Shown here piece after piece: positions 33,861-45,900 of a DNA stretch of 64,000 bases. Source of the stretch: Hymenopus coronatus. Lineage: Eukaryota; Arthropoda; Insecta; Mantodea; Hymenopodidae. A program made the translations under genes and the position numbers. How positions within the stretch are numbered: position 1 is the first letter of the stretch; the number at the start of each line of letters is the position of its first letter. The stretch is from positions 114,076,176-114,140,175 of the forward strand of contig CM060897.1 of the NCBI GenBank assembly GCA_030762935.1. The letters run 5' to 3'. The notes beneath the pieces were generated by a model, which did no database searches, was not told where the DNA came from, and was given only the letters and a program-made list of their open reading frames with translations.

Positions 33861-34465
33861 ACAGTCATTAGCTGAAGACTTGCTTAAATTCGACTGCTCC
33901 CGTATAAACCTGATATTAGGGTTATTGATGGAACATTGATGATTAAGGAAACGTCTACATGCAATGGGAATCTTCAAAAACCAGTTGTATAGGTGACGTA
34001 ATTTAGAGGAACAAACAACCTCTCGTATAATCTTCAATTTCGGAGTTCTGGGTGAGAAAGTATAAACTAATGGGCTTAATAAGCCCACAAGATCATCTTG
34101 CCAAAAAAAAAAAAATTGGTAAAGCTATACCATGGTTGCAACACGCACGCACACATGCACGCACACTCGTACCGCTCTTGAGTAGTAGTTTAAGTGACTT
34201 TTACTGGCGATCCATGTTTGAAAGTGTGGAAAACATTAAGTTGTTCAGATGTGAAAGCCGCAAGATTGCCGATGTTTTGCCTACTTCTTGCGATGATTGA
34301 GATTTTAGCTTCACAGATCCCTCGGCTACGCTTTGCGGCTTAGGGCCCTCCATGTTGGGCTATGTTTTGCGGCTTACGGTCCTGAACATTTATAATAGAC
34401 CAGTAAGTAACTAAAAGCGGCTCTAATGACGAAATAACAAAAGTGCCCACGTATTGAAGTAATGC
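33861..34465. other. intergenic, nothing recognised
   Basis: Includes an imperfect tandem at about 34318-34384 (GGCTACGCTTTGCGGCTTAG and GGCTATGTTTTGCGGCTTAC), and a short CACGCACGCACACATG tract near 34140. No gene is evident. Confidence 0.45.
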
Positions 34466-34469
34466 CAAG

Positions 34470-36440
34470 TGGTGCACTAATAATGAATAAGCTCATTAAA
34501 AATAATTTGCTACAGAGATGTAGAGAAAGTCATGTGAACGGACACGTCAGATTTTTAAATGTTTCTCTTCACGGCCTTTTAAGATTGACCTATAGTTTTA
34601 TTTTCATTTTAGTTCTGGTATAATATTGGCGTGGTAGCTGCGACTTTTTAAATTTTTCAGTTTAAACCAAATATAGGTTTGTTTTAGAGTTTTGCTTTTA
34701 GTTACACCTTGGTTTTTTAATTTTCTTAAACTCATTTTGGTTTCCGCCATGAGAAATTTAATTATACTGAATGTGAATTGCCATTTTAATTATAAATGTC
34801 TCAACACGTACTACGTACATAATTAAAACTCGCTGCTTGGACAAATTTTCGAAAATGTTTATTTTTTTAAAAAATGGCGGTAATTATTATGATTAAAATA
34901 TCGATATTAAAGATATTCATTTAAAAATGTTTATATTGAATTTTCTGGGAATTGCCTCTTAATACATTTTTATTCTGGATGAATTTTGAGGAATTTTGCA
35001 TAACTGGTAAACTGTAGTGAATAGACAAAACCTTGCTTAACAAGCAATGTAGATCTCGTCAAAATACACAATTTATGTATTTACGTTTTTGTTATGGAGG
35101 TAACCGTTTCAGAGACATTCCTCGTTATTGGTTTAAATTCTCAGATACCAAGTAACCGTTTTTATTTTGTTCTAATTCTGGTCAAGCAAATAAGCGAATT
35201 GCAATGACAATTGCAGAGCTACAGCTTTTTAAAACATTTGACTATCACTTTGCATAACGCATTTCTTTAGTTCCCTTCTACTTATAAGGAACGAAGTACA
35301 AATACGAGGAACAAGGACATTCTGCTAATATTCATCTCAATTAGCATGGTGTAGAAAGAAGAGTAATCCTTTGTAAGAAGTTTGTAGAGTAGCTAGAGAA
35401 AGTCATGTGAGTGTAACACAAGTTTTTTTTTTTTTTTTTAAATTATTCCTTGTTATTAGTTTTGGTTTTTAAATACTTACTTATACTTTTCTATATTCAA
35501 CTCGTAACTATACAGACAAAGAAACTTCAATCGCATAGAAACCAGCTTTTAAACCTTTGACTATTGCTTGAACTGATGACATTCATTTATTTCCCTTTTA
35601 CATGCAGGAAAGCAAGACTATTTCTGCTATTGCTTTCTCTACTCGTACTATGTACATACTGTATAGAGAAGGTATTGTAATGTACCCAAAAATTCCTTAC
35701 AGAGATTGCGCCGGAAATACATGTTTTGAGACTCCCTGAATCAAAAAAAAATCTTTAGAAAAGAGTGTGTGCGTGTGCGTGTGCGCGCGCAGCATAGTTC
35801 AAAAACGAAAAGTCCATTAAAAACCAAACTTGGTATTTAGGTTTGGTATCTTTCAAGGATTTATATAATGTATATCTTGAATGTTCTGGGAATAGCCTCT
35901 GAAGACCACTTTATTCTGGCTGAATTTTACGGAATTTTGCGTAACTGCTAAACAGTAAGAGATAGACAAAAGCTTAACACACAAAAAATATAGGACACGT
36001 TAAAGTATACAATATGTTATACACATTTATTCTTAGAATTTATCGTTTTTGAGATATTCCTTCTTATTGTTTTCTTTTGATAAACTTATGTTTTTCGCGT
36101 ACAAGAATTTGTCAACTCCTGTTTATACAAAGAGGCCATATAGCAACCAGCTTTTGACTATCCTTTAACCGATGGTACTCTGTTATTCGCTTCTTCTTAC
36201 AAGGAAGCAAGTAAAGAACTTTTTCTGCTAATTTTTTCTCGATTAGCATGAAGTAAGTAGAAGCATAAGCTTTTTAATAATATTTTTTTGGAGAGATGTA
36301 GAGAAAGTCATGTGAATGGAACACTTCAGATTTTTTTTTTCGATTACCATGAAGTAAATAGGAGAATAAGCTTTTTAACAATAATTTATGGCAGAGATTT
36401 ATAAGAAGTCGTGTGAACGGAGCAAATCATATTTTTTTAT
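34470..36440 (-). repeat. chain of ACT repeat copies, reverse, within an inverted duplicate
   Basis: Pieces at 34470-34565, 34840-35425, 35430-35640, 35630-36330 and 36330-36440, with a non-ACT block at 34660-34830 that is the inverted copy of 9510-9720. The left counterpart at 9185-9505 has only one shortened ACT copy, so the chain expanded on this side or contracted on the other. Confidence 0.75.
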
Positions 36441-36479
36441 GCTTCATTTCCATGCATTCGTTTTATTGTCCTAATCACT

Positions 36480-36715
36480 TGCTTTTAGTAACGAATGTTT
36501 CTGGTGGGCAGTAATGACCCAGAAGTTGAGCGCCCTTGAACACCTAACATCATCACAAACGCCATAGCAAGAAGAAAACTGGCCCCAATTCTCTTTAATA
36601 GAATCCTAGAACATACAACCAGATCACGAACATTACCACTCCTTCTTGACCACTCCAATTTGTCTACTCAGCTAGTACATGACGAACAACAACAGATAGT
36701 GTCTTTACTTGAGGA
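36480..36715. repeat. inverted copy of 8940-9175
   Basis: Reverse-complement match including TTTTAGTAACGAATGTTTCTGG, GACCCAGAAGTT and ATTCTCTTTAATAGAATCCTAG. No coding content recognised. Confidence 0.75.
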
Positions 36716-36889
36716 TGGTACAAGGGAATGCCGGAAAGAAATTTCGCATATAATGGGAAATGGATTATTTTAGCATTCATAATGGTAAAAATGCTGAATG
36801 TTTATTATGTTCTTAACAGTTGTACTACAACAAAAATTAAAATCTGATGTTCAACATTCACAAAACGTTCTGTATCTATGTTGCAGCTA

Positions 36890-37362
36890 CCTATTCTTAC
36901 AAAAGTTTATTCTTTTATCTATATAATTCTAAATTATCATAAACATCACCAGAAATCGTTTTATTACTTGTTCCTTAAGTCGAGGGGAAATAAGGGAATA
37001 CGCTAGGCTAAAGCGATAATCAAATCTTTTAAAGCTGGTCGCTATATAGATGTCTTTGAAAGCCGATTTCCTTTCCATGCATAGGTAAAGGGATCAAGAT
37101 TTCCCATTCGATAAAATTAAGTATTTTAAAACTGAAATGGTGGGGATATTCTTGAAAGTCTCCGCATTCTTGGAAGACGCAGAACTTGAATACCAAGTTT
37201 GAAATTAAACTGCCTTTTTTGAAGCTATGTTGCCCACAGACACACACATATATAAACATATTTTTAAAAGTGCTTTCCTTTTCTGAATTCAGGGGGTTCT
37301 GAAAATATGTATTTCAGGTAAAATTTCGCTATTGAACTTTTGGGAGGAACAACAATCTCTAT
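36890..37362 (+). repeat. ACT repeat, shortened, forward
   Basis: Keeps the left third (TTATTCTTTTATCTATATAAT ... AAGTCGAGGGGAAATAAGGG) and right third (ATACCAAGTTTGAAATTAAAC ... TCGCTATTGAACTTTTGGG) and is cut in CTTCTCTATAC by SINE A. Confidence 0.75.
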
Positions 37363-37605
37363 GCCCGCTTGGGTAGTGTGGTGGTAACGTGTCTGCTTTA
37401 CATTCATAAGGTCGTGAGTTCGAATCTTGCTTAGGGCGAGTTACGCGGATAAGGTTTTTTTGGGGGTTTTCCCTTATCCTGGGAAGACGAATGTTGGGTA
37501 ACTTTAAGCTCTATGGATCCCGAGATCATTTGAGCATCATTTCAGCAATTTCATTAATCGTCCGGTATGACCAACTAAGTTAAAGGTCATTAAACTAAAA
37601 CATTG
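37363..37605 (+). mobile_element. SINE A (tRNA-derived), best copy
   Basis: Complete head GCCCGCTTGGGTAGTGTGG (A box) and GTCGTGAGTTCGAATCTTGC (B box), acceptor-like GCCCGC with GGGCGA, then GATAAGGTTTTTTTGGGGG, TTTTCCCTTATCCTGGGAAG (these two can pair as a hairpin), and ATCATTTGAGCATCATTTC. It ends with TTAAAGGTCATTAAACTAAAA. Confidence 0.85.
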
Positions 37606-37766
37606 TGCGTACGGACTATAATTATATACATTAATTATACGTATCCGGGTAAGTTTAAGAGAAATTGTTTGCAATTTTGCAGTATTTCGAATTTTATGAA
37701 CAACCTCCACCTCTCTTTCTTATCAATTTCTGTGCTGTAAAGTGTTAGATTTTAATCAACTAGATA

Positions 37767-37794
37767 CGAGGGTGGTCTGTAAAGTTCTCGGCCT
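37767..37794 (+). repeat. mariner left terminal inverted repeat
   Basis: CGAGGGTGGTCTGTAAAGTT continuing to CTCGGCCT; pairs with 38910-38937 with about four mismatches. Confidence 0.9.
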
Positions 37795-38909
37795 CAATCA
37801 GAGATCGCGGCACTACTTGCACCGTTTTTTCCCTTACATTGGTACACATGTTAAGAGATGTTATGAAAACTTACAAGTCATTCCAGGCAATAGTTGACTG
37901 TAGGCAGTTATTTAAAACGGTGGAAGTGCGCATTGCTTTGAAAATGGAGGAAATTCGAGTATCGTGCTGTGATAAAATTCTCGTAAACGAAGGTTTAACA
38001 CCTGCAGAAATGCATTTGCGGATTGTAAATGTGTATGGTGACTCTTCACCTTCAGCTTTCACTGTGAAGAAATGGGCGGCCGATTTTAAATGTGGCCGTG
38101 AAAGCGTCCACGGACGTCCAAAAACTGTAACCACGCTGGAAGTCATTTAGTGCACAAACGTATTTGTCACATCTTGCATCAGGAATTAAACATGAAAAAG
38201 CTTTGTGCAAAATAGATGACGTAATATCCTCACTGTGGATAACAAACACATTCGCACAATTCTTTCTGAAAAGTGCTTGGCTCATTTTCAGAACAAAGTG
38301 ACTTTTTGCACCGATACGTCACAACGGATGAAACGTGGATTCACGACTACACACACGAATCCAAGCAGCAATCGAGGCAGTGGAAAGAAGCTGATTCTTC
38401 AGCTCCAAAGAAGACGAGGATGGTGCTATCGGCGGGAAAGGTCATGGCGTCAGTGCTTTGGGATGCCAAAGGAATTTTGTTGATTGACATCTTGAAAAAG
38501 GTAAAATCCATTACTGAAGATACTACTCTTAACTTCGTGAAAACAAACCTGGATTAGAAAAGGAAAAAAAATAGTGTTTTCTATCAGGATAATGCACCTG
38601 TCCACAAGTGTTTTGGTAATGGGGAAATTGAGAGATCTGCACTATGATCTGGAACACTTCCCCAGATATGGCTCTTTCGGACTTTCATCTGCTTCCAAAA
38701 CTGAAGAAATTCCTCGCTGATAGACACTTTTCGTCCGATGAAGAAGCAATTACGGCTGTAAATGGGTACTTTACAGCACTTCCATAGGAACACTACAGAA
38801 AGGGTATAATGGCATTTGAATATCGCTGGACAAATTGTATTGATATTGCAGGAGATTATGTTGAAAAATAAAACTACTTTGAAAGAACGAATTGTCGTTT
38901 TTAATTAAC

Positions 38910-38937
38910 AAGCCGAGAACTTTTCAGATCATCCTCG
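38910..38937 (-). repeat. mariner right terminal inverted repeat
   Basis: Reverse complement reads CGAGGATGATCTGAAAAGTT then CTCGGCTT. Confidence 0.9.
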
Positions 38938-38939
38938 TA

Positions 38940-39545
38940 CATGACAATGTACCACATTAGAGAGTGGCCATCTTTTAATACTTATTTCAAGAAATGTTCA
39001 TATCGTGGGAAATTTTTACTATCGGGAAATATTTTAACTAGGATATTTAAAATATTTCGCAGTAATTGTGTCCGTAAAAGTTTTATGGAAGCAAAATTTC
39101 GGTAATATTTTTACGTTATGCATTTCAAAGTATTAAATGAATAAATAATATGTTATCATTAATTTATAATAGTAATAATATATATTACGTACATAATAAG
39201 AATCAATTGCGTGACATATGCATTGGACGGGTGTCCGTATAAGCTCTCTCAACACAAACAGATAACTCGTATACTTTATTATGATGATTCTAGTTTACCA
39301 TCCCCAGAAACTCATTTTTTTTATTTAGTAATTTAGATGAGCTAAAATTATAACACAAATGGCAATGTTTCATTGAAGCATATAATATACATACATTTTC
39401 TATAATTGACTATCGAGTGTGACGTGCTATGAAAATTATAAACACGTTTATTCTGGTTTGCTGTTACAGTTCAATTGGATCAACTAGTGCAGTAAATGTG
39501 TGTTCTTTCTAATAATGATTCGCACTCTATTAAAATGGAAGGCAA
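38940..39545. other. intergenic, nothing recognised
   Basis: Very AT-rich single-copy sequence with no frame or repeat that I can place. Confidence 0.5.
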
Positions 39546-39549
39546 TATT

Positions 39550-41200
39550 ATTATTTTTACTTCCTCTACACGTACTATGTACATAGAGTATAGAAAAGGT
39601 ATTGAAATACATGTTTTAGGGTCCCCTGTATAAAAATTGTATGCGGTGAGTTTGTGTCCGTGTGTCTGTGTATACGATAACTTAAAAACGAAAAGTCGGT
39701 ATAATGTCAAACTTGGTAGATATATTAGTTTAGTATCTTTCAAGGATGCGACACCTAGATTTTGAGGAAAACCACCTAACTCAAAATACCCCTTACATGG
39801 AAAACTTTTCGAACATTTTTATTTTCTCAAAATGGCTCTAACGATTTTGATTAAAATACCATGTATTAAAGACGTGTACACGGCAAATAACAGGTGCACC
39901 CTGAATTTTCAGAGAATAGACTATGAAGACTTCTTTATTCTGGATGAATTTTTCTGGATTTTACATAACTAATAAACCGTAAGAGATTGATAAAAACTTA
40001 CTCCACAAACATGTAGATTTCATTAAAAAAACACAATTTGTCATATATTTTTTTTCTTAGAGCTGACCAGGTTTGAGATATTCCTTGTTATTTGTTTCAG
40101 ATTTAAAGTACTTAAACTTTTCTCACACGAAAAGTTGTAAATTCCTGGCCCAGCATAAAAGCAGATTTCAAGCACATGGCAACCAGCTTTTAAAAGGTTT
40201 TACTATCGTTTTAGCCTAGGTAATTCCTACTTTTCCTTCTACTTACAAGGAACTAATGCAACCATTTGCGCTTATCTTTATCTCGATTATCGTGCTGTAG
40301 ATAAAGGAATAATCTTTTGTAACCCCATTTTCGGAGAAAGTCATGTGAATGGAACACTTTCACTTTCTCTACACTTACCATGTACATAGTGTATAGAGAA
40401 GGTGTTGTATTGCACACGAAAATTCGATACCGAGATTTCATCCGAAATTTGCGTTTCAGGGTCACCTATATCCAGAAAAACACTTTTAGAAGAAGTCCGT
40501 ATGTGTGTCATTGTGTCTGTGAACACAATATATCAAAAAAAAAAAAGTTGATAAAATACCAAACTTGGTATTTTGATTTAGTATCATACAGGTATGCGAC
40601 ACGAAGATTTTGAGAAGCATCCCTCCACCCAAAACTATCCCTTACAAGGGAAAAAATTCGAAAAACTTTGATTTTATAAAAATGCCTCCAACGGCTTTGA
40701 TTAAAATACCGAACATTAAATATATTTATATTGTAAATCAAATGTATATCATTAATTTTCTGGGAATAGTCCCTAAAGACCTCCCAATTCCGAACGAATT
40801 TTGCTGAATTTTCGTAACTAGTAAACAGTAAGAGATAGACCAGAACTTAGTGCTAAAAAGTGCAGATCACGCTAAAACACACATTTATGTTATGTGCGTT
40901 TTATTCGTGTAATTGACCATTTCTGAGATTTTCCTTATTATTTGTTTCAAATTTAAAATACTTAAACTTTTCTCACATGGAAAGTTGTAAACTCCTGGCC
41001 CTGCATAGAAACGGATTTCAACCACATGTCAACCAGATTTTAAAAGATTTGACTATCGCTTTAGCCTAGTGCATTCCTTTATTTTCCTTCTAGTTATAAG
41101 GACACAAGTAATTAACACAATTTGTGTTAATCTTTATTTCAATTTTCGTAAAGTAGATAGCAGTATATAATTTGTTACAGCGATGTAGAAAAATTCCTTA
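39550..41200 (-). repeat. two ACT repeats chained, reverse
   Basis: Copies 39550-40365 and 40365-41200. Both are complete, from ACTTCCTCTACACGTACTATG and ACTTTCTCTACACTTACCATG to AGAAAGTCATGTGAATGG and GATGTAGAAAAATTCC. Confidence 0.85.
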
Positions 41201-42335
41201 CGGTTTACAATTATTCAAAAGTATTAAAAATGCATTGAGAATATAGAGGTTTTTAGAGGCTATTCCCAGAAAATTCGAGATATACAGTTTATTTACAAAA
41301 TAAATATCTTGGGTATACGGTATTTTAATCAAGTCTTCGACACGCATCCCTGTAAAATACTAAGCTTAAATACCAAATTTGGTATTTTACCGACTTTTCG
41401 TTTTTGAGTTATCGTGTTCAGACACACGGATCTTTTTCCAAAATGCTTTCTTTTGATACAAGGTACTCTAAAACGTGTATTTCCGGTGAAATATCGATAT
41501 CTAATTTTTGAGTGGAAAGCAATACCTTCTCTGTACACTATGTACATAGTAGGTATAGAGAAAGTAACAAAACCTGATGTGATTCATTCACATGACTTTC
41601 TCGATATCTGTGGAATAAAAGCTTATTCTTCTATCTACATGCTAATCCAGATACGCATTATCAGAAATTCGTTCTTGTATGTAGAAGGGGAATAAGGCAA
41701 TAAACTTGGCTAAAATGATAGTCAAATCTTTTAAAACCTGGTTGGCACATAAATGAAATCCGCCAGGAGTTGATAAATTCCCGTATGTGAAAAGTTTTAA
41801 GTATTTCAAAACAAACTAATAACAATGAATTTCTCAAAAATGGTCAAAACCACGAAAAAATGTATATGACATTGTCTATCTTTCATGATTCATTAATTAT
41901 GCAAGATCCAGAAAAAAAATCATCGAGAGTAAAGAGCATTTCAAAGGTTATTCTTAGAAAGTTCAAGATATGTATTTTATTTGTCGTGTAAAAATCTTTA
42001 ATATACGGAATTTTAATAGACATCTTTAGAACCATTTTTGAAAAAAATACAATTTTCACACTTTTTCAAAGTAAAGTTTGTGGTGAGAGGATTTTCCTCA
42101 AAATCTTTGTGTCGCATCACTGGAAGATGCTACACTTAAATACCAAGTTTAGTATTTTACCGACTTTTCGTTTTTGAGTTATCGTGTTCAGACACACGAG
42201 CCTTTTTCTAAAAATGCTTCTATTGGATATAGGAGACTCTAAAATGTCTATATCCAGTGAAATCTCGGTATCGAAGTTTTGGGTGGAATGCAGTATCTTC
42301 TCTATACACATGGTATGTGTAGAGAAAGTAATAAA
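41200..42335 (+). repeat. ACT right half plus full copy, forward
   Basis: Half copy 41200-41570 begins CTTACGGTTTACAATTATTC directly at the end of the preceding reverse copy. Full copy 41570-42335 ends ATGTGTAGAGAAAGTAATAAA. Confidence 0.85.
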
Positions 42336-42429
42336 CTGATACAAAAAGGCAACAGTTCTGAAAATGACCAAACAGCAAACTACTTGAAGTTAAATCTCAA
42401 ACGCCACTTCCAAGAATGTATAAAGTTCT

Positions 42430-42850
42430 CAACCGTCTTCAGGAGTTCTCAACCGTCAGGAGGTGTTACTCACCAGACTAAGAACTGGCTATACTAAATT
42501 AACACATGGTTATCTACGAGATTATATATCCTATTTACCAGGCAGGATCCTCCGTTTTGTGATCATTGCAACAAAATACTGACAGTGAAGCACATTGTTA
42601 CAGAATGGGGACGCTACTCCAACTTCAGGACCAAGAACAAAAGTCCCTCAGATCAGCAGGCAGCATTAGATGAGCCGGCCAATTTATTATCACTATTTAA
42701 ATTCTTAAAGGATTGTGAATTAACTACTTTATTCTATACCTTTGTAAAAACTGTTAATATATTTGAAATACTGTAACAATGTTAAAGCATGTAGGCGCTA
42801 CAAGACCTATGCTATCAGTCGACAGTAAAGAACAAATTAAAAAATAGTGT
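42430..42850 (+). pseudogene. LINE fragment: C-terminal RNase H-linked zinc-knuckle region
   Basis: Two frames carry NRQEVLLTRLRTGYTKLTHG (about 42430-42515) and QDPPFCDHCNKILTVKHIVT (about 42543-42602), the sequence LTRLRxGHTxLTHxYL ... PPxCxxCxxxLTVxHILxxC that closes the ORF2 of many arthropod LINEs. A frameshift separates the two blocks and the final Cys is Trp. The remainder to GCGCTACAAGACCTATGCTA is the 3' end. Not translatable. Confidence 0.85.
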
Positions 42851-42879
42851 TTCGGTAATTTGAAATGGTTTCCCTTCAT

Positions 42880-43015
42880 TCCCTTACCTACATTTTATTT
42901 TCTCATCTTCGTACATATTACATAGACAAAAAGGTATTGCATCCACTCAAATATTCGATATCAAGATTTTATTGAAATAGAATTTTTAGGACCCCCTGAG
43001 TAAAAATCTTTTGCG
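42880..43015 (-). repeat. ACT repeat outer end, reverse
   Basis: CTACATTTTATTTTCTCATC ... CACTCAAATATTCGATATCAAG ... ACCCCCTGAGTAAAAATC. Confidence 0.7.
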
Positions 43016-43029
43016 ATACACTCGCACAA

Positions 43030-43855
43030 GTTCCTCTAGATTTTCTACAAACTTATTACAAAAGATTATTCTTCTTTCTACACCATGCTAATCAAGATAA
43101 ACATTAACAAAATATTATTGCTTAGTTCCATATAAGAAGGGAACACAACAAGCTAAAGTGATAATCAATTGTTTTAAAGACCGTCGTTATGCGATTGTTA
43201 TTGCAAATCGCTTCTTGCTTGACCAGGAGTAGAACAAAAGAAAAGCGGGTATAAGTACGATACAAATGAAACCGATAACAAGGAATATCTTGGAAATGGT
43301 TACCTTAACAACAAAAATATAAAGAACATAAATTGGGTGTTTTGACGAGATTAGCATATTTTGTTCTGTAAGTTTTTGTCTCTCTTTCACGGTTTAGCAA
43401 TTGAGCAAAATTCAGCAAAATTCATCCAGAATATAGAGATCTTCCGAGGCTATTCTCAGAAAATTCAAGATAGGTATACACTTTATTTGAGATGCAAATA
43501 TCTTTCATATACAGTATTTTAATCAGCATCGTTATAGCCATTTTTTCAAAAATTCAAAATTGTCCCAATTTTTTTTTGTAAAGGGTAGTTTGTGGGGAAT
43601 TTCTTGAAAATCATCGTGTCACATCTTAGGAAGATACTAAACCTAAATACCAACTTCGTTATTTAACGGTCTTGAGCTATGCTGTTCACAGACACACACA
43701 GAGCTTTTTCTAAAAATGATATTTTCGGACCCAGGGGACCCCAAAATATATATTTCCGGTGAAATCTCGACATCGAATTGTTGGATGGAATCAATATCTT
43801 CTCTATTCTTTATGTATATTGTACATACGGGGCTAGAGAAAATAAAAATGACATG
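43030..43855 (+). repeat. ACT repeat, full-length, forward
   Basis: From CTAGATTTTCTACAAACTTATT to GGGGCTAGAGAAAATAAAAATG. It belongs with the sub-type using ACATACGGGGCTAGAG at its end (compare 46780). Confidence 0.8.
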
Positions 43856-44220
43856 CATTTTTAGAAAAGAGTTCCATAGGTGGGTCTTGTGTCTGAACAG
43901 CATAAATCAAAAACGAAAAGTGATTAAATACAAAACGTTATATTTAATCTCAGCATCCTACAAGGATACGATATGATGACTTTCAAGAAATCACCCCAAC
44001 ATTACTATTTATATTGAAAATATTTCGTTTGATTTTCTAAAAATGGCTGTAACTATTTTAATTAAATGCATTATTAAAAACATTTCAATGTAAAATAAAA
44101 TATATATCCTGAATTTTCTGGAAATAATCTCCGAGTCCCCTTAACGTTCAACTGACTTAATAACTGGTAAACCCAAGTTAGTTAAAGTTTGTGTATCAAG
44201 TAGAAGAAAGAGCATCGTTA
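43855..44220 (-). repeat. ACT repeat, partial, reverse
   Basis: GCATTTTTAGAAAAGAGTTCC to GTAAACCCAAGTTAGTTAAAG. Bases 44221-44354 after it are unassigned. Confidence 0.7.
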
Positions 44221-44354
44221 CGATTTCCATGATCTAATTTGAACTTATAGTTCGTGACTTCGCCACAATGCGCCATAGTGAGGAATGATCAGCGCGTTGC
44301 CGTCAGATGGCTCTAGAGGACGAAAGCACGACTTTCGGATGCGAAATGGAGGAA

Positions 44355-44475
44355 AATGTTGCCCAGGAATCTTTTTCTCTCAAGGTATGGAGTTCTTTTA
44401 CCTACAAATAAACATTACACAAGACCGCGGGCTTTGCGCCCCTTTCCGAAGGAAGCCTTGCTGAGGATTTTGGTA
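44355..44475 (-). mobile_element. SINE B body fragment
   Basis: Contains TATGGAGTTCTTTTACCTAC and GGGGCTTTGCGCCCC-like text with TTTCCGAAGGAAGCCTTGCTG, the SINE B body in reverse; the tRNA head is absent. It interrupts an ACT repeat. Confidence 0.6.
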
Positions 44476-44640
44476 AGCCGTAAGAGGTAGATAAAAACTT
44501 ACCGCACCCAAAATGTAAATCTCGTCAAAACAAAGTTATATCCTATACACTTTTAGTGGAACTATACATTTCCGAGATATTTCTTGTTATTCTTTTGTTT
44601 TAATATATTTATACTTTTCTCAAACAGTAATGTGATCCCT
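44475..44640 (-). repeat. ACT repeat continuation, reverse
   Basis: TTTTGGTAAGCCGTAAGAGG ... TTTCCGAGATATTTCTTGTT ... ACTTTTCTCAAACAG, the piece expected after 44220 of the interrupted copy. Confidence 0.65.
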
Positions 44641-44801
44641 GTTTCTTTTGTTTTACTTCTAAATACACACAGAGAATCGAATTCTAATTCAATTACCTAC
44701 TTCATTTTAATCCTCATCTACAGTATTGCGAATTTTATAGTAAATTTTCAATTGTCTGCAAACGGCTTTATTTGATATTTCTTGTTTATAGTTAATTCGT
44801 T

Positions 44802-44804
<3 letters not shown>

Positions 44805-44836
<32 letters not shown>
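44805..44836. repeat. poly(A) run of 32
   Basis: Uninterrupted A tract directly before an ACT repeat start (TTCAGTGTGCTATTCACATG). It could be the tail of an unrecognised retroposon or slippage at the A-rich ACT boundary. Confidence 0.95.
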
Positions 44837-44837
<1 letters not shown>

Positions 44838-44839
44838 CA

Positions 44840-45540
44840 GTGTGCTATTCACATGACTTTCTCTATGTTTTCTACACAGACTTTTTCTACAAAGATTACT
44901 ATTTATCTATTTCATGCTAATCGTGGTAAACATTAGCAGAATTGGTGTTACTATTATTATAAGCAGACGGGATATAAAAGCATACACCAGGCTAAAGAGA
45001 GAGTGAAATCCTTTAAAAGCCGACCACTATGTAAAACAATTTAAATTCCGTTTTCTTTGCTTGCCAGGAGTAAACAAAAGAGAGACGAAAAGAAATCTGA
45101 TTCTCGTTAGAGAAAACCTCAAGTCGTTTAAAACTGAAAGAAAACCACGGATTATCTACTAAACAGTTAAATGTAATATATGACATAAATTGTGTGTTTT
45201 AACGAATTATACATTCTTTGTCTATCTCTTACGGTTTACCACGTAATACAAAAATTATACAAAAGTCATCCGGAAGGAAGAAGTCTTCAGAGGCTATTTC
45301 CAGAAATTTCAGGGTATACATTTTTCTGCCGTAAATATCTTAAATATACAGCATTTTAATTATTTTGGAAAAATGGTCCATGAAAAGAATAGTTTGACAT
45401 TGGGGAATAGCTCCCAAAATCATCGTGTTGCAGTTTCGGAAGATACTAAACTTACTAAGCTTGTTATTTTACAGATTTTTTTTTTAGGAGTTATTATGTT
45501 CACAGACACATACTCACATTCAAACGGACCTATTTCTAAA
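44840..45540 (+). repeat. ACT repeat, right end missing, forward
   Basis: TTCACATGACTTTCTCTATG to GACCTATTTCTAAAAATGC. Confidence 0.8.
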
Positions 45541-45544
45541 AATG

Positions 45545-45900
45545 CATTATTTCTGTGCTTTCTCTACCGTGTATGAACAATGTATATTGTGGACAGAGAA
45601 GCTATTGATTCGACCCAAAAATTTGATGTCGAGATTTCACCGGAAATATATCTACGTTTTGAGGTTTCCTGAGTCCGAAAAACCTATTTTAGAAAAAGGT
45701 CGTGTGTGCCGGAGGACAGCAAAATGAATAAACCATTAGAACCAAACTTGATATTTAAGCATAGGATCTTCCAAGGATGTGACAAAGCTTTTCAAGAAAG
45801 TCCCCCACCCCAAACTACCCTTTACATCTCGATGAGCTTTGTAGAACTTTTCATAACGGTTAAACCGTCAGACAGACAAAAACCTACTACACAAAAATCT
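45545..45900 (-). repeat. ACT repeat, partial, reverse
   Basis: GCTTTCTCTACCGTGTATG ... GATTTCACCGGAAATATATC ... CTACACAAAAATC. Confidence 0.75.

Larger units (their letters stand above)
37767..38937 (+). mobile_element. mariner-family transposon, inactive
   Basis: A 1171-bp element flanked by TA (37765-37766 and 38938-38939). Its terminal repeats are about 28 bases: CGAGGGTGGTCTGTAAAGTT on the left and, in reverse complement, CGAGGATGATCTGAAAAGTT on the right. The transposase frame (about 37839-38870) has the N-terminal helix-turn-helix region (EIRVSCCDKILVNEGLTPAE, VYGDSSPSAFTVKKWAADFK), the first catalytic block DETWIHDYTHESKQQSRQW, the second FYQDNAPVHK (Asp) and the third DMALSDFHLLPKLKKFLAD (Asp in the DD34D position). 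A stop after TLEVI, further frameshifts near 38150-38270 and 38540, and a stop after FTALP mean it makes no transposase. The element is an ordinary cut-and-paste relic. Confidence 0.92.

Noticed and set aside
34130..34300. 82-codon open frame on the + strand with a His/Ala/Arg-rich start
   Set aside because: The biased part is a CACGCA tract and the rest has no recognisable motif or splice support.
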